NCBI GenBank assembly: GCA_017985675.1
Contig: JAGNXB010000003.1
Location: forward strand, 86,363 to 150,362
Length of the DNA: 64,000 nt
Source of the DNA: Saprospiraceae bacterium
Lineage (GTDB): Bacteria; Bacteroidota; Bacteroidia; Chitinophagales; Saprospiraceae
Reading direction: 5' to 3'
Shown here: positions 1-8,359 of the stretch, piece by piece
Position numbering within the stretch: position 1 is the first letter of the stretch
Layout of the letters: each line of letters starts with the position of its first letter
Translations under genes and position numbers: made by a program
Notes under the pieces: generated by a model
The model's input: only the letters and a program-made list of their open reading frames with translations
Told to the model about the DNA's origin: nothing
Databases searched by the model: none

Positions 1-4
1 GCTG

Positions 5-538
5 ATGCAACTGACTACAGCCTTACCGGGCATCATCCTGCGGCCCTTGCGTGCGGAAGATGCCGATGTTATGGCCCACGAGGCCAACTCGACGCGTATT
101 TTCGAAAACGTGCGTGATCTGTTTCCCTACCCATACCGCCCCGACCATGCCCGCTCGTTTATTGATGCCCAGGCACAAAAACAGCCCACTTTGCATTTTG
201 CCATTACGGATCAGGATACGCTCATCGGGGTGATCGGATACGCCCCGCAGGAGGATGTGTATCGTTTCTCGGCCGAAATAGGCTATTGGCTTGGAGAGTC
301 GCATTGGGGTCGGGGTATCGCCTCCACTGCCATACAGACGCTGGTGGACTATATCTTCCGGCACACGGATATCCTCCGGGTGTATGCCGGTGTATTTGCC
401 TTCAACACGGCATCCATGCGCGCGCTGGAAAAGGCGGGGTTTGAAAAGGAAGGTGTATTCAAAAACCATGTGTTTAAAAATGCCCGTTTCTGGGATGAAC
501 ACCACTATTACCGGCTCAAACCAAATGCATTTGCATGA
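5..538 (+). CDS. GNAT family N-acetyltransferase (RimJ/RimL-like)
   Basis: A 177-residue acetyltransferase of the GNAT fold, expected to move an acetyl group from acetyl-CoA to an amine; the acceptor cannot be told from sequence. The RimJ/RimL-type signature is visible: an N-terminal 'LRPLRAEDAD' strand-helix, the acetyl-CoA loop region 'GYWLGESHWGRGIASTAI' near residues 92-110, and the C-terminal 'NTASMRALEKAGFEKEG' motif near residues 134-150. The ATG lies four bases into the window, so a longer upstream start cannot be excluded, but the length is normal for the family. Its stop overlaps the start of the next gene (ATGA), so the two are probably translated together. Confidence 0.88.
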   Translation: MQLTTALPGIILRPLRAEDADVMAHEANSTRIFENVRDLFPYPYRPDHARSFIDAQAQKQPTLHFAITDQDTLIGVIGYAPQEDVYRFSAEIGYWLGESHWGRGIASTAIQTLVDYIFRHTDILRVYAGVFAFNTASMRALEKAGFEKEGVFKNHVFKNARFWDEHHYYRLKPNAFA

Positions 539-1221
539 CACCCAAAAATTACATCCGGGGCATCAAGGCAATGTTCCTTTCCGTCGGTGACCCACATGTA
601 GCCGAAGGTCAAATGGCGTACATGCGGAATCAATTTCCGTTTTATGGCTTGAAAGCGCCTGTATGGGTAGCTCATTTGAGGGAATATACGCGCGAACATG
701 GCTTTCCGGTGTATGGTGGTCCGCTGGAAGCGACGGTTCGCCTGGCCTATGCGGATGAATACCGCGAACTCCACTACGTCGCCCTCCAGCTTATCGAAAA
801 AACACAGAAAAAGAGTGGTCCCGACCTCATCCAGCTTCTCGAGGAACTCATCCTTACTAACTCCTGGTGGGATACCGTAGACTGGATTGCCAAGCTGGTG
901 GGCATTCATTTTGAATCGTATCCCGATCAAATAACACCCGTCACGGAACGATGGATGGCTTCTGATAACTTTTGGTTGCAGCGGGTAGCTATAATTTACC
1001 AACTACGATACAAGGACAAAACCGACACGGATCGTATGTTTCGCTACATCCACCAAATAGCCGGTTCCAAAGAATTTTTTCTCCAGAAAGCCGCCGGTTG
1101 GGCCCTCCGCCAACATGCCAAAACTGACCCTGAACTAATAGCTCAATTCCTGAAAAATGAAACCTTACCCGCTCTCACCAGAAGGGAAGCTATGAAACAA
1201 TTGGTACGGATGGGGTATTGA
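535..1221 (+). CDS. DNA alkylation repair protein, AlkD-like HEAT-repeat glycosylase
   Basis: A 228-residue all-helical protein resembling the AlkD family, which excises N3- and N7-alkylated purines. The family signature 'NSWWDTVDWIA' is at residues 109-119, with the putative catalytic aspartate at residue 113. Arg150 in 'WLQRVA' and the C-terminal 'FFLQKAAGWALRQHAKTDP' segment also fit the family. It overlaps the upstream acetyltransferase gene by four bases. A damaged copy of its last 39 bases occurs at 10010-10048 (see separate entry). Family assignment is confident; substrate range is inferred only from family membership. Confidence 0.85.
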   Translation: MTPKNYIRGIKAMFLSVGDPHVAEGQMAYMRNQFPFYGLKAPVWVAHLREYTREHGFPVYGGPLEATVRLAYADEYRELHYVALQLIEKTQKKSGPDLIQLLEELILTNSWWDTVDWIAKLVGIHFESYPDQITPVTERWMASDNFWLQRVAIIYQLRYKDKTDTDRMFRYIHQIAGSKEFFLQKAAGWALRQHAKTDPELIAQFLKNETLPALTRREAMKQLVRMGY

Positions 1222-1254
1222 TTTGATCGCGGTCTTTCTGTTAATATTTAACGT
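1222..1254. other. short spacer at left border of the secreted-protein block
   Basis: Convergent spacer between the AlkD-like gene and the YCF48-like gene. No obvious terminator hairpin. It marks the left edge of a relatively AT-rich block (about 1.25-4.8 kb) whose base composition looks different by eye from cysS and mutL further on. Confidence 0.4.
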
Positions 1255-2451
1255 CTATTCCTTCACAAATCCTGCCGTAAATCGTCTTCCTGTGTTATCA
1301 TCTAAGGTAAGCCAATAATATCCTGCTACCAGCCGGGAAACATCTATGCCTTCCCTGGATACCCCTTTGCCTTCCAGATGAGATTGACCTATCATATCCC
1401 GGATAGTATAAATATAGGCATCTCCTAAATTGTCCGCATCTAAATGCAATAAATCAGATGCTGGATTGGGGAATAAGGATATAGTATTTAATTCCTGCTG
1501 CTTGTTATCGTCCAGACTTGATAGTATTCCTCCTACACCTCCATTAAATGTTCGGAATAAACGATTGGTATGAGTTATAGCATAACACGTATCCACACTT
1601 GTGCAATCAATTTTTACAAAGCCAAAGAATGGTATAGTTCCTTGTTCAGACCAGGTTTTCCATCCATCAGTTGTTTTGAATATTCCTAAATTCCCTACAC
1701 TGTAACAAGTATCTTTGACAGGACAACTTAAATGTTTATTTGCCTGTGGCGGTGCTGTATAAATTGTATTCCAGGTATCCCCACCATCTATAGTATGTAA
1801 AAAATTGGAGCCTGATGCGAAGCCGTACAATGAGTCTACAAACTCAAATGAATCATATCCTTTATAAGGCAAACTTTGCCAGGTCTTCCCCTGATCTTTC
1901 GTTTCCATAAAAAAACAGGAGTTACATCCCGTACCAAACCCACGATCCATTGTAGTAAAAATTAATGCCTCGACATTACTCCCAGACGGAACCTGCTTAA
2001 TCGTCCATGTTTTTCCTCCATTTATCGTTTTATACACATCGTAAGAACTACCCACAAATCCAAGTGTATCATTTATAAAATACATGGAATTAACTATTGA
2101 TATATTTAAATTTGTGACTACTGGATTCCAGGTCTTGCCTTTGTCTATTGTTTTGAATAGAAAGTTCGGATCCTTGAAAGCTGTAATTGCATATCCCACA
2201 GAATCGTCTACAAATTGCAGGCCCATTAAATCATACTTACTACCTAAATGAACGGTATCCCAACTATTTCCATAATCCAATGTTCGATATAAGATGTTAG
2301 GAAATCCGGTTGCAAATCCTTCATGTCCTTGGAGAAAAACTAAATGTCTAATTGATCCCTGACTACCAGGAAACTTAAACACTTCCTCCCATTGTGCATG
2401 AATGATGCTACAATGAATCAAGAAGTATAACAACAAGAGTATATTTTTCAT
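1255..2451 (-). CDS. secreted YCF48/BNR-type beta-propeller with T9SS sorting domain
   Basis: About 398 residues. Starting at ATG 2451 gives a clean signal peptide ('MKNILLLLYFLIHCSIIHA' then QWEE) with a GGAG-like ribosome site directly upstream; a TTG three codons earlier is less likely. Repeated 'NGGKTWTI', 'DQGKTWQSL' and 'GGDTWNT' motifs at roughly 50-residue spacing are typical of YCF48/BNR propeller blades. The final ~75 residues ('LFPNPASDLLHLD ... LVAGYYWLTL') are a type A T9SS C-terminal sorting domain, so the protein is expected at the cell surface or outside. No catalytic residues are evident; binding or adhesion is a guess. It lies downstream of the tyrosinase-like gene, separated from it by a terminator hairpin. 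Confidence 0.82.
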   Translation of the reverse strand: MKNILLLLYFLIHCSIIHAQWEEVFKFPGSQGSIRHLVFLQGHEGFATGFPNILYRTLDYGNSWDTVHLGSKYDLMGLQFVDDSVGYAITAFKDPNFLFKTIDKGKTWNPVVTNLNISIVNSMYFINDTLGFVGSSYDVYKTINGGKTWTIKQVPSGSNVEALIFTTMDRGFGTGCNSCFFMETKDQGKTWQSLPYKGYDSFEFVDSLYGFASGSNFLHTIDGGDTWNTIYTAPPQANKHLSCPVKDTCYSVGNLGIFKTTDGWKTWSEQGTIPFFGFVKIDCTSVDTCYAITHTNRLFRTFNGGVGGILSSLDDNKQQELNTISLFPNPASDLLHLDADNLGDAYIYTIRDMIGQSHLEGKGVSREGIDVSRLVAGYYWLTLDDNTGRRFTAGFVKE

Positions 2452-2464
2452 TTCTCCCAATTAA

Positions 2465-2503
2465 AATGGGCAAGTGAAGAATAAGAATCTCCACTTGCCC
2501 ATT
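2465..2503 (-). terminator. rho-independent terminator after tyrosinase-like gene
   Basis: Perfect 12-base arms AATGGGCAAGTG (2465-2476) and CACTTGCCCATT (2492-2503) around a 15-base loop, followed on the minus strand by a T-rich run. It sits between the stop of the tyrosinase-like gene and the start of the YCF48-like gene, so the latter probably has its own promoter or depends on read-through. Confidence 0.75.
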
Positions 2504-2508
2504 CCGTT

Positions 2509-4440
2509 TTACTGTTTTACAAATTTGGTCACTTTCATTGAACCATCTGCTAATCGGGCCTGAATAAAATAAAAGCCCTGATTCAACTGTCGGATACTAA
2601 CCGACCCTTCCCCTCCCTGATATTCGGCAACAAATTGTCCCGCGGGATCAAGTATCCTGATTTGCAATACAGGATTGGTCAAATCCTGAGACCAATGTAT
2701 TTGATCTAAAGCTGGATTGGGGTATACGTTAAATGTATTTGAAGTATTGGTTACCGTTTGCAAGCGCTCCGATAAATCTTCCCTTAATTCTACAGGTTCT
2801 TCCAAATCAGCAAATAGTCGGATGCCTTCCAACGTATCTGTTGTATTATTGACCTGGATAATATCTATTCGAAATTCCATTCGTTCATCTGTATCCCGAA
2901 CCCAATCCTGCACAACGCCATACGGACAAATCATATACATGTCAAGGCCACCAATGGTCAGGTTATCCAATCGTGCCCCTGTAGTATTTATACGTACAGG
3001 ATTACCCATATCGGTGATGCCTGTGCCCTGTTTGCCCCCGGCTGCCCATACCGCATACAAGCTATCATCCAGGGTAATAAAGAGCTTGCCATGATTAAAA
3101 TAGTGGTCCGACCATTCATCCTGTGGTGCATCTATTTTTAAACTCACTGTTACCGTATCGCCCGATCGGTCGCCGTTCATTTGAAAACAGCAGGGATCGG
3201 AAGGTATATTTGGCGTTGTCGAATATATGTTAATGGGTATTTTGCCTGCATTTCTACGTGCCACATTATTGTTGTCCCGAACGTATATCCATGCAACTGT
3301 AGAAGAAACTTTATCAGGATCTGCCTCTGAAAGTACTCTGGCTAAAAAGGCTATACTTAATGTAGGTTGGTTGTGATTTTTGATGGGCTTTAGGTAATTG
3401 GCAAAATTGGGGGTATTCCATTCAAATTCATACACTTTAAAATCTGCAACCTGGATGACCTGAGTCATAGATAAGTTATCTACAAGTCCTCCCATAGGAT
3501 TATTGGTACCGGGATAGTCATTTACACCATTCCAGTCGTCAGGCCATTGGGAAGCATTTAATGTGCTAAGGGACCAGCGTAATTCCAACTCATCTCCTGC
3601 TGTGCTGCTTGATGCCACACAACCTCTATTTCGGACTTTTACATAAATGTAGTTGGTTTCATTACTTCTTATATTCTGATGTGTTTGATTGGTAAATCCA
3701 TCATCCTGGTTGCGAACCCATATATATTCTGATACCCAGGTAGGATAATCCCCGTTGTATTGGCTCTCTTCATGACCCACATCATACATAAGGTTTCCAT
3801 ATATCCCTCCAATACCTCCTCCTGTTCCCGCAATTAATGATGGGGAATCTTTAATATAATAATCAGGACGTCCTCCTAATGGTCCATTGCCACCTGAACG
3901 GCAACATTCCCAGTTTTGCCACCATTCGTCAAAATATGCGTGCCATGTCCAAAAAAGTGGAACTGTTGGAGACCAATGTGTGCTAAATGCTCCTCCTACA
4001 AAATTGTGAACTTTAGTGTGTAAAGTTTGATTGGCCTGTGCAAGTACAGTAATATTTTGAAAATCACAATTTAGAGAAAGACCCCCGGTATATGGTCCTG
4101 TCAACTCATCACAATTTTCATTTAAAGTGAGTGGCAGTAAAGAAATATTACAATCTTGATTCAACAATGTACAGGACAGATCAACTTCTCTAAGACTGGC
4201 ATGGCCCGTTGAATAGCCTAACTCCGCTCCAGGGAGGGGCAAAAAAGTTAGATAATTATTTTTGTGCATCCAATCTTCAGCCGATTCTAAAAAGGCTCGG
4301 TGCCATGGAAAAATAAATTCGTCACCATGCCCATGAAATATTGTTGGTGTACAATAATGAGGCTCTAGTACATTTGGATTAATAAATTCATGCAAAATAC
4401 TTGCTAACTCAATTTGTTCACTTTGGCTCAGTGTGTGCAA
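2509..4440 (-). CDS. tyrosinase-family copper protein with T9SS sorting domain (5' end out of frame; phase-variable candidate)
   Basis: Counting from a TTG at 4440 gives 643 residues. The tyrosinase/hemocyanin dicopper centre is visible: CuA around 'HGHGDEFIFPWHRAF' (residues 36-50), CuB 'HTKVH' (141-145) and 'FWTWHAYFDEWW' (His167). Such enzymes oxidise phenols or catechols. The C-terminus ('VYPNPALDQIHWS ... LNQGFYFIQARL') is a T9SS sorting domain. The TTG cannot be the true start: the same frame continues upstream through a signal peptide (hydrophobic core about 4473-4518, ending FSQ at 4465) and into a heptanucleotide repeat, with no ATG. The only good ATG (4664-4666), beyond the repeat, is one base out of frame, so translation from it stops at 4550-4552. 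Loss of one repeat unit or gain of two would join ATG, signal peptide and enzyme. Confidence 0.8.
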   Translation of the reverse strand: MHTLSQSEQIELASILHEFINPNVLEPHYCTPTIFHGHGDEFIFPWHRAFLESAEDWMHKNNYLTFLPLPGAELGYSTGHASLREVDLSCTLLNQDCNISLLPLTLNENCDELTGPYTGGLSLNCDFQNITVLAQANQTLHTKVHNFVGGAFSTHWSPTVPLFWTWHAYFDEWWQNWECCRSGGNGPLGGRPDYYIKDSPSLIAGTGGGIGGIYGNLMYDVGHEESQYNGDYPTWVSEYIWVRNQDDGFTNQTHQNIRSNETNYIYVKVRNRGCVASSSTAGDELELRWSLSTLNASQWPDDWNGVNDYPGTNNPMGGLVDNLSMTQVIQVADFKVYEFEWNTPNFANYLKPIKNHNQPTLSIAFLARVLSEADPDKVSSTVAWIYVRDNNNVARRNAGKIPINIYSTTPNIPSDPCCFQMNGDRSGDTVTVSLKIDAPQDEWSDHYFNHGKLFITLDDSLYAVWAAGGKQGTGITDMGNPVRINTTGARLDNLTIGGLDMYMICPYGVVQDWVRDTDERMEFRIDIIQVNNTTDTLEGIRLFADLEEPVELREDLSERLQTVTNTSNTFNVYPNPALDQIHWSQDLTNPVLQIRILDPAGQFVAEYQGGEGSVSIRQLNQGFYFIQARLADGSMKVTKFVKQ

Positions 4441-4561
4441 CTTTACTCTGTAATCTACCCAATTTTGACTAAAAGAATGATTAGAAAAGAACAGAACAAA
4501 TAAAACAATACTTGTAATCTTAGATGTTAGTTGACAAAATCTCCTAAAGTTACCCTCTTCT

Positions 4562-4651
4562 TGTGTGCTGTGTGCTGTGTGCTGTGTGCTGTGTGCTGTG
4601 TGCTGTGTGCTGTGTGCTGTGTGCTGTGTGCTGTGTGCTGTGTGCTGTGTG
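4562..4651. repeat. heptanucleotide tandem repeat (TGTGCTG)12.9
   Basis: Twelve perfect copies of TGTGCTG (4564-4647) plus partial units at both ends, 90 bases with no interruptions. On the minus strand it encodes an open HTAHSTQ heptapeptide repeat in all three frames. Because 7 is not a multiple of 3, each gain or loss of a unit shifts the frame of the downstream tyrosinase-like gene. Perfect identity between copies fits a tract that is actively slipping. Confidence 0.97.
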
Positions 4652-4663
4652 AAATTTGGTTTT

Positions 4664-4666
4664 CAT
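4664..4666 (-). promoter_or_regulatory. candidate start codon (ATG) of the phase-variable tyrosinase-like gene
   Basis: On the minus strand the ATG opens MKTKF, a typical Bacteroidota secreted-protein N-terminus, and then enters the repeat. In the present assembly its frame reads 38 codons to a TAA at 4550-4552. In the enzyme's frame a TGA overlaps this ATG, so the enzyme frame cannot start further upstream. Confidence 0.6.
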
Positions 4667-4682
4667 GATGGGGAATTTTTAC

Positions 4683-4690
4683 CAAATATA
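4683..4690 (-). promoter_or_regulatory. Bacteroidota -7 box (TATATTTG) for tyrosinase-like gene
   Basis: Reads TATATTTG on the minus strand, an exact match to TAnnTTTG, with a TTG 21 bases upstream (4712-4714). It lies 16 bases before the ATG at 4666, supporting that ATG as the intended start and placing the repeat inside the coding region. Confidence 0.6.
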
Positions 4691-4826
4691 ATGCTTTTTT
4701 ATCACAATTCCCAATTCTGCGCCAGAATAATGAAAAAATGTCGTAAATGAGCAAACTTTAACATTTGTCACTTCCTGAAACTAAATTTTATTAGGAAAAT
4801 TTTCTTTAATTATTCATGTTGATTCC

Positions 4827-7800
4827 CTACCTCTTTTGCACCACCAGTTTCTCCCGCATGATTTCCCCCTCCTGCTCAACAGAGATCCAGTATATACCCG
4901 ACACCAGCGATTCTAAGCTGATCACCTGATCAACCGGAACAAACACCTTTTGCTCTCTTACCTGCCGGCCCCAGCTATCCGTAATGCGCAATAGGCCTTC
5001 GCCCGCTATTCCCCGCAGCTTTACGATGACTTCCACACCGGCCGGATTGGGCATCAGTTCCATTCCCGCATTCGATACCTTGTCTTCTTCAACATCCGTT
5101 AGTTTACCCAGGGTAAAACTAAATCGGATCGAACGGCCAAACTCCGACTCAAAATAATCCAACACGGCATCAATCGATGGGGCCAGTACCCTCAAATATC
5201 CCTGACCTGCGGCACCATCCGCCCAGTAGGACAACCCATCATTGGCCGTATCCAGCAACTCAAACGTATAACAGCCATCCGGATAGTCCATCTTAAAATC
5301 CATCGTCTGATTGGCGGCAAAATTTTGTTGGTCCAGCATAATATTCCCATTGGCATCCCACACCCTTACTCTATTTTCCTGCGGACGGTTATTGGTCCGC
5401 AAGCGGAAACGGATGCCGTTATTATAGGATTTGGGCAGATTGAAGGCCGAGCTCATCTGATTGTTTTCCGCATTAACGTCTGCTCCTCCATTCACTTCCA
5501 CTACCTGCGCTACAAACTGATTGCTGCCATCGCCAAGCCAGAAACCGCCATTGGGCACCGGCAACACCACATTCACTTTTTCCAATGGGGCCAGATTGCC
5601 GGTCCAGTCAAACACCTGCTGTGTACCCCCCACTACGCCGTATTGGATCCGCGCTGAGGTCATCGTATTGGATCCGCTATTGCGCAAGACGATGGTCGGA
5701 TCATGGCATACCGGGTTGCGGCGACTGTAGTAGGGATCGATCGTAGGTGCAAGGATGTTGTAGATTTCGGCATCGTTGGCATGGGCAAATGGTCCGTATT
5801 GGACCAGCTGAAAATCAAGGACATAATTGCCGCCGCCCATACCCAGGTTGTTTAAGGGTACCGGGGTGATGTCATAATCCAGGGTTACAGATGATCCGGA
5901 CACATAGTCCGTTATTTCAAACTCCCGCTCCTGGACCAGATCGCCGGGGCACCAACCTTCCCGGGCACCCGGCCAGGTGCCACCCTGTGGAAATACCGGA
6001 TTCAAGGCGCATTCATTGTATTGAAACACCTTCCAGGCGGCTACTTCTCCGCCATCTACATGCAGGTAGTGCGTATTATCTTTCCACTCACAACAATGTG
6101 GAAAGCTGCCGTCATTGCTATTGTGTCCGTGTCCTGTTATCCGGGTTTTTACCTTGAAGGACTCGGCATCTGGATCCAGGGCTACTGTAGTAGCTGCCAT
6201 ACTGATGTCCTGATCCAGACTATTGTAGGATTGTGACTGCAGGCCACCCCATAACCGGTCTATTTTTTTCACTTCTCTTGCCGGGGTGCCGGGATAAAAG
6301 ACAAATTTCAAATCGATGAGTTCCTGATTGTTACCCGCACTCAGATCCACCAGGTCCTGAAGTATGGGGGCATAATCGGTTACATCATACACCCAGGTAA
6401 ATCCCGGTCCCAGGTCCAATCCGATACCATACGGCGTGATATACCTGCCGATTTCATATTGATCGACGACTTCAAAGGGATCTGAATAATAAATCAGCGT
6501 ATCGTTGAGCCAGGTAGTGGCCGGCCCTGCAAGTGTGGAATCAAGGACTGATCCATCCGTGTCATATACATAGGTCGTGGAAGCCTCCCATCCATGAACG
6601 GTGTCCAGAGCTACCGGTTGGCGATCGATAATGTCATAAGTAACCAATCCGGCAATGGGGCGAGGTACCAGATGGTGGATCGTATCCTCCGCAACGGTGA
6701 TCGTATAATCGCCCTGTACAAATCCCAGTCGGGGCCTGGGTGCGGGATTGTCATTGCCCATGCGCAACGCCGTTGCCTGGAAAGGGGTCCACACCGGCCG
6801 GCCAAAAGCAACAGCTGTGCCACCACCAGCAGATTGGCTGGTATAGGTAGCGGCCTGTGTGTTAAAGTCATAGCGCAACAAAAGATCATTCATGGCAGCA
6901 TCACCTGCCTGTAAGCGCCGAATGGGCAATTGAGCGATCGTTGCTGCATCCAGTTCTTTTTTGAAAATCATCAACTCGTCTACACTACCCCGGTAAGGGC
7001 CGTTATAACTGAGTCCGCGTCCAAACACAAACTGATGAATATCCTTAATCTGCCGTGAGAGGTTGCCACCGCTGTGCCAAAGCTCGCCATTGCGATATAT
7101 TTTCATCTGCTTGGTCGTCGCGTTTTTTACAAAGGTCCAGTGGGTCCAGTACTCCTTAAAATCTTCTGAACCGGCTACGCGATTGATGCGATCCGTACCG
7201 TTGGCATTGCCGGCATCCCAGTATATCTGACCATTGCTCCAGGGTAAATGGATATTCAGTACACGCCTGCCCAGTGAGTCCAATGCTTCCAGTATGGAGT
7301 TGTTTTCCGGCTGACTGTCTGCACCTTTTGACCAGAAGGCAATCGTAATTTCATTGCTCACTTGTTCCATCGGCTCGGTGGGCAGGGTCAGATAAGCATC
7401 ACCCCGCAGATCGAGATAGCCATCCGGTCCATCAAACAGATAGGCGCGGTTGAGTGGCTTATCCCCGCCCTGTAGGGAAAAGACGGTCGCCGCGGGTGCC
7501 CTGGAGATCGCGATATCTACCAGGATGTTTTCGATGCCGTCCCATACAAAGGGTGTACTGAAGAGCACCTGTTGCATCCCTCCTGCATGGCTCCATGGCC
7601 GCGAGAGTACCGTGACCCAATCCGCTTCATTGGGACCGAGCAGGTCATCAAAAAGAAACGGCGCCAAACGCACGGTCAGATGAAAGCCCGTCCCGGACGA
7701 AAGTTCGTTCCATACCAGTTCGTGGATAGGTCCTGCTTTAAGCCCGGCAGCCAACAATTCGCTGCGGGTAAACATCATTTGCAAGCGGGCGGCCGGTACA

Positions 7801-8267
7801 TCGGCTTCCAAGGGAATGACAACGTTTTCATTCTGGACCGGTTGGATGGTCGCTGTTTGTACATTAGTGGACTGCACCAGCTGGGGCACTCCGGTATCCT
7901 CTACATAACGGTCATAGAGGGGCACCTGTTGGAGGTCGAGCACAGGTGGTGCAGCCAATCCGGCGAGGAAATAGGGATGGTTAAAGGTGGTCGAGTCCTG
8001 CTTGCCCGTATGATCGTACACGATGTTGTAGGTGAGGTAGTCCCATTCGCCGCAATCATACCCATCGGCAGTGGTGGCCGGATCACATTTGAGGGTATGC
8101 AACATCAGGATTTTGCGCCAGGGCTGGCTATCATCCGGAAACTGGAACCAACCCCGTCGGGTTGTGATCGAGTCAAAAGTGAGGGTTTGGACCACGATAG
8201 GATCCGTCTGGGCAAACGAGGGGAGAACAAATCCAATGGAAAGGATCAGCAGGTAAAGACTACGCAT
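4827..8267 (-). CDS. secreted PNGase F-like glycoamidase with LamG insertion and T9SS domain
   Basis: 1146 residues with a signal peptide ('MRSLYLLILSIGFVLPSFAQ'). Residues ~25-230 resemble the N-terminal half of peptide-N4-(N-acetyl-glucosaminyl)asparagine amidase F, with 'CDPATTADGYDCGEWDYL' at 61-78. Residues ~270-440 are a LamG/concanavalin-like jelly roll ('YWTHWTFVKNATTKQMKIY'). The second PNGase F-like half follows at ~600-850, including 'HCCEWKDNTHYLHV'. Residues ~1070-1146 are a T9SS sorting domain ('LMPNPAGVEVIVK'). PNGase F releases N-glycans from glycoproteins, so an extracellular glycoprotein-processing role is inferred. The lectin-like module placed between the two enzyme halves is unusual. 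Its promoter box is at 8292-8299. Confidence 0.83.
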   Translation of the reverse strand: MRSLYLLILSIGFVLPSFAQTDPIVVQTLTFDSITTRRGWFQFPDDSQPWRKILMLHTLKCDPATTADGYDCGEWDYLTYNIVYDHTGKQDSTTFNHPYFLAGLAAPPVLDLQQVPLYDRYVEDTGVPQLVQSTNVQTATIQPVQNENVVIPLEADVPAARLQMMFTRSELLAAGLKAGPIHELVWNELSSGTGFHLTVRLAPFLFDDLLGPNEADWVTVLSRPWSHAGGMQQVLFSTPFVWDGIENILVDIAISRAPAATVFSLQGGDKPLNRAYLFDGPDGYLDLRGDAYLTLPTEPMEQVSNEITIAFWSKGADSQPENNSILEALDSLGRRVLNIHLPWSNGQIYWDAGNANGTDRINRVAGSEDFKEYWTHWTFVKNATTKQMKIYRNGELWHSGGNLSRQIKDIHQFVFGRGLSYNGPYRGSVDELMIFKKELDAATIAQLPIRRLQAGDAAMNDLLLRYDFNTQAATYTSQSAGGGTAVAFGRPVWTPFQATALRMGNDNPAPRPRLGFVQGDYTITVAEDTIHHLVPRPIAGLVTYDIIDRQPVALDTVHGWEASTTYVYDTDGSVLDSTLAGPATTWLNDTLIYYSDPFEVVDQYEIGRYITPYGIGLDLGPGFTWVYDVTDYAPILQDLVDLSAGNNQELIDLKFVFYPGTPAREVKKIDRLWGGLQSQSYNSLDQDISMAATTVALDPDAESFKVKTRITGHGHNSNDGSFPHCCEWKDNTHYLHVDGGEVAAWKVFQYNECALNPVFPQGGTWPGAREGWCPGDLVQEREFEITDYVSGSSVTLDYDITPVPLNNLGMGGGNYVLDFQLVQYGPFAHANDAEIYNILAPTIDPYYSRRNPVCHDPTIVLRNSGSNTMTSARIQYGVVGGTQQVFDWTGNLAPLEKVNVVLPVPNGGFWLGDGSNQFVAQVVEVNGGADVNAENNQMSSAFNLPKSYNNGIRFRLRTNNRPQENRVRVWDANGNIMLDQQNFAANQTMDFKMDYPDGCYTFELLDTANDGLSYWADGAAGQGYLRVLAPSIDAVLDYFESEFGRSIRFSFTLGKLTDVEEDKVSNAGMELMPNPAGVEVIVKLRGIAGEGLLRITDSWGRQVREQKVFVPVDQVISLESLVSGIYWISVEQEGEIMREKLVVQKR

Positions 8268-8280
8268 ACAAAAGGTTCAT

Positions 8281-8299
8281 TTGACAACTGTCAAAGATA
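8281..8299 (-). promoter_or_regulatory. -7 box with overlapping palindrome upstream of PNGase F-like gene
   Basis: CAAAGATA at 8292-8299 reads TATCTTTG on the minus strand (TAnnTTTG match), 25 bases before the ATG. Just downstream, TTGACA-AC-TGTCAA (8281-8294) is an inverted repeat covering the expected transcription start, where a repressor could act. The regulator is unknown. Confidence 0.5.
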
Positions 8300-8359
8300 A
8301 ACGATTTGGGAAAGAATGCTCGGCTACACTTACCAATAAACCATATACGGTTCTCATTC

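Noticed and set aside
4562..4651. CRISPR-like array
   Set aside because: Seven-base units with no spacers; a simple sequence repeat.
4527..4754. Minus-strand open frame of 75 codons through the heptamer repeat
   Set aside because: Most of it is the repeat-encoded HTAHSTQ peptide; a repeat of length 7 leaves all frames open, and its start is a TTG. The neighbouring ATG frame is the meaningful one.
7572..8300. 242-codon plus-strand open frame
   Set aside because: Antisense to the PNGase F-like gene, no domain signal.
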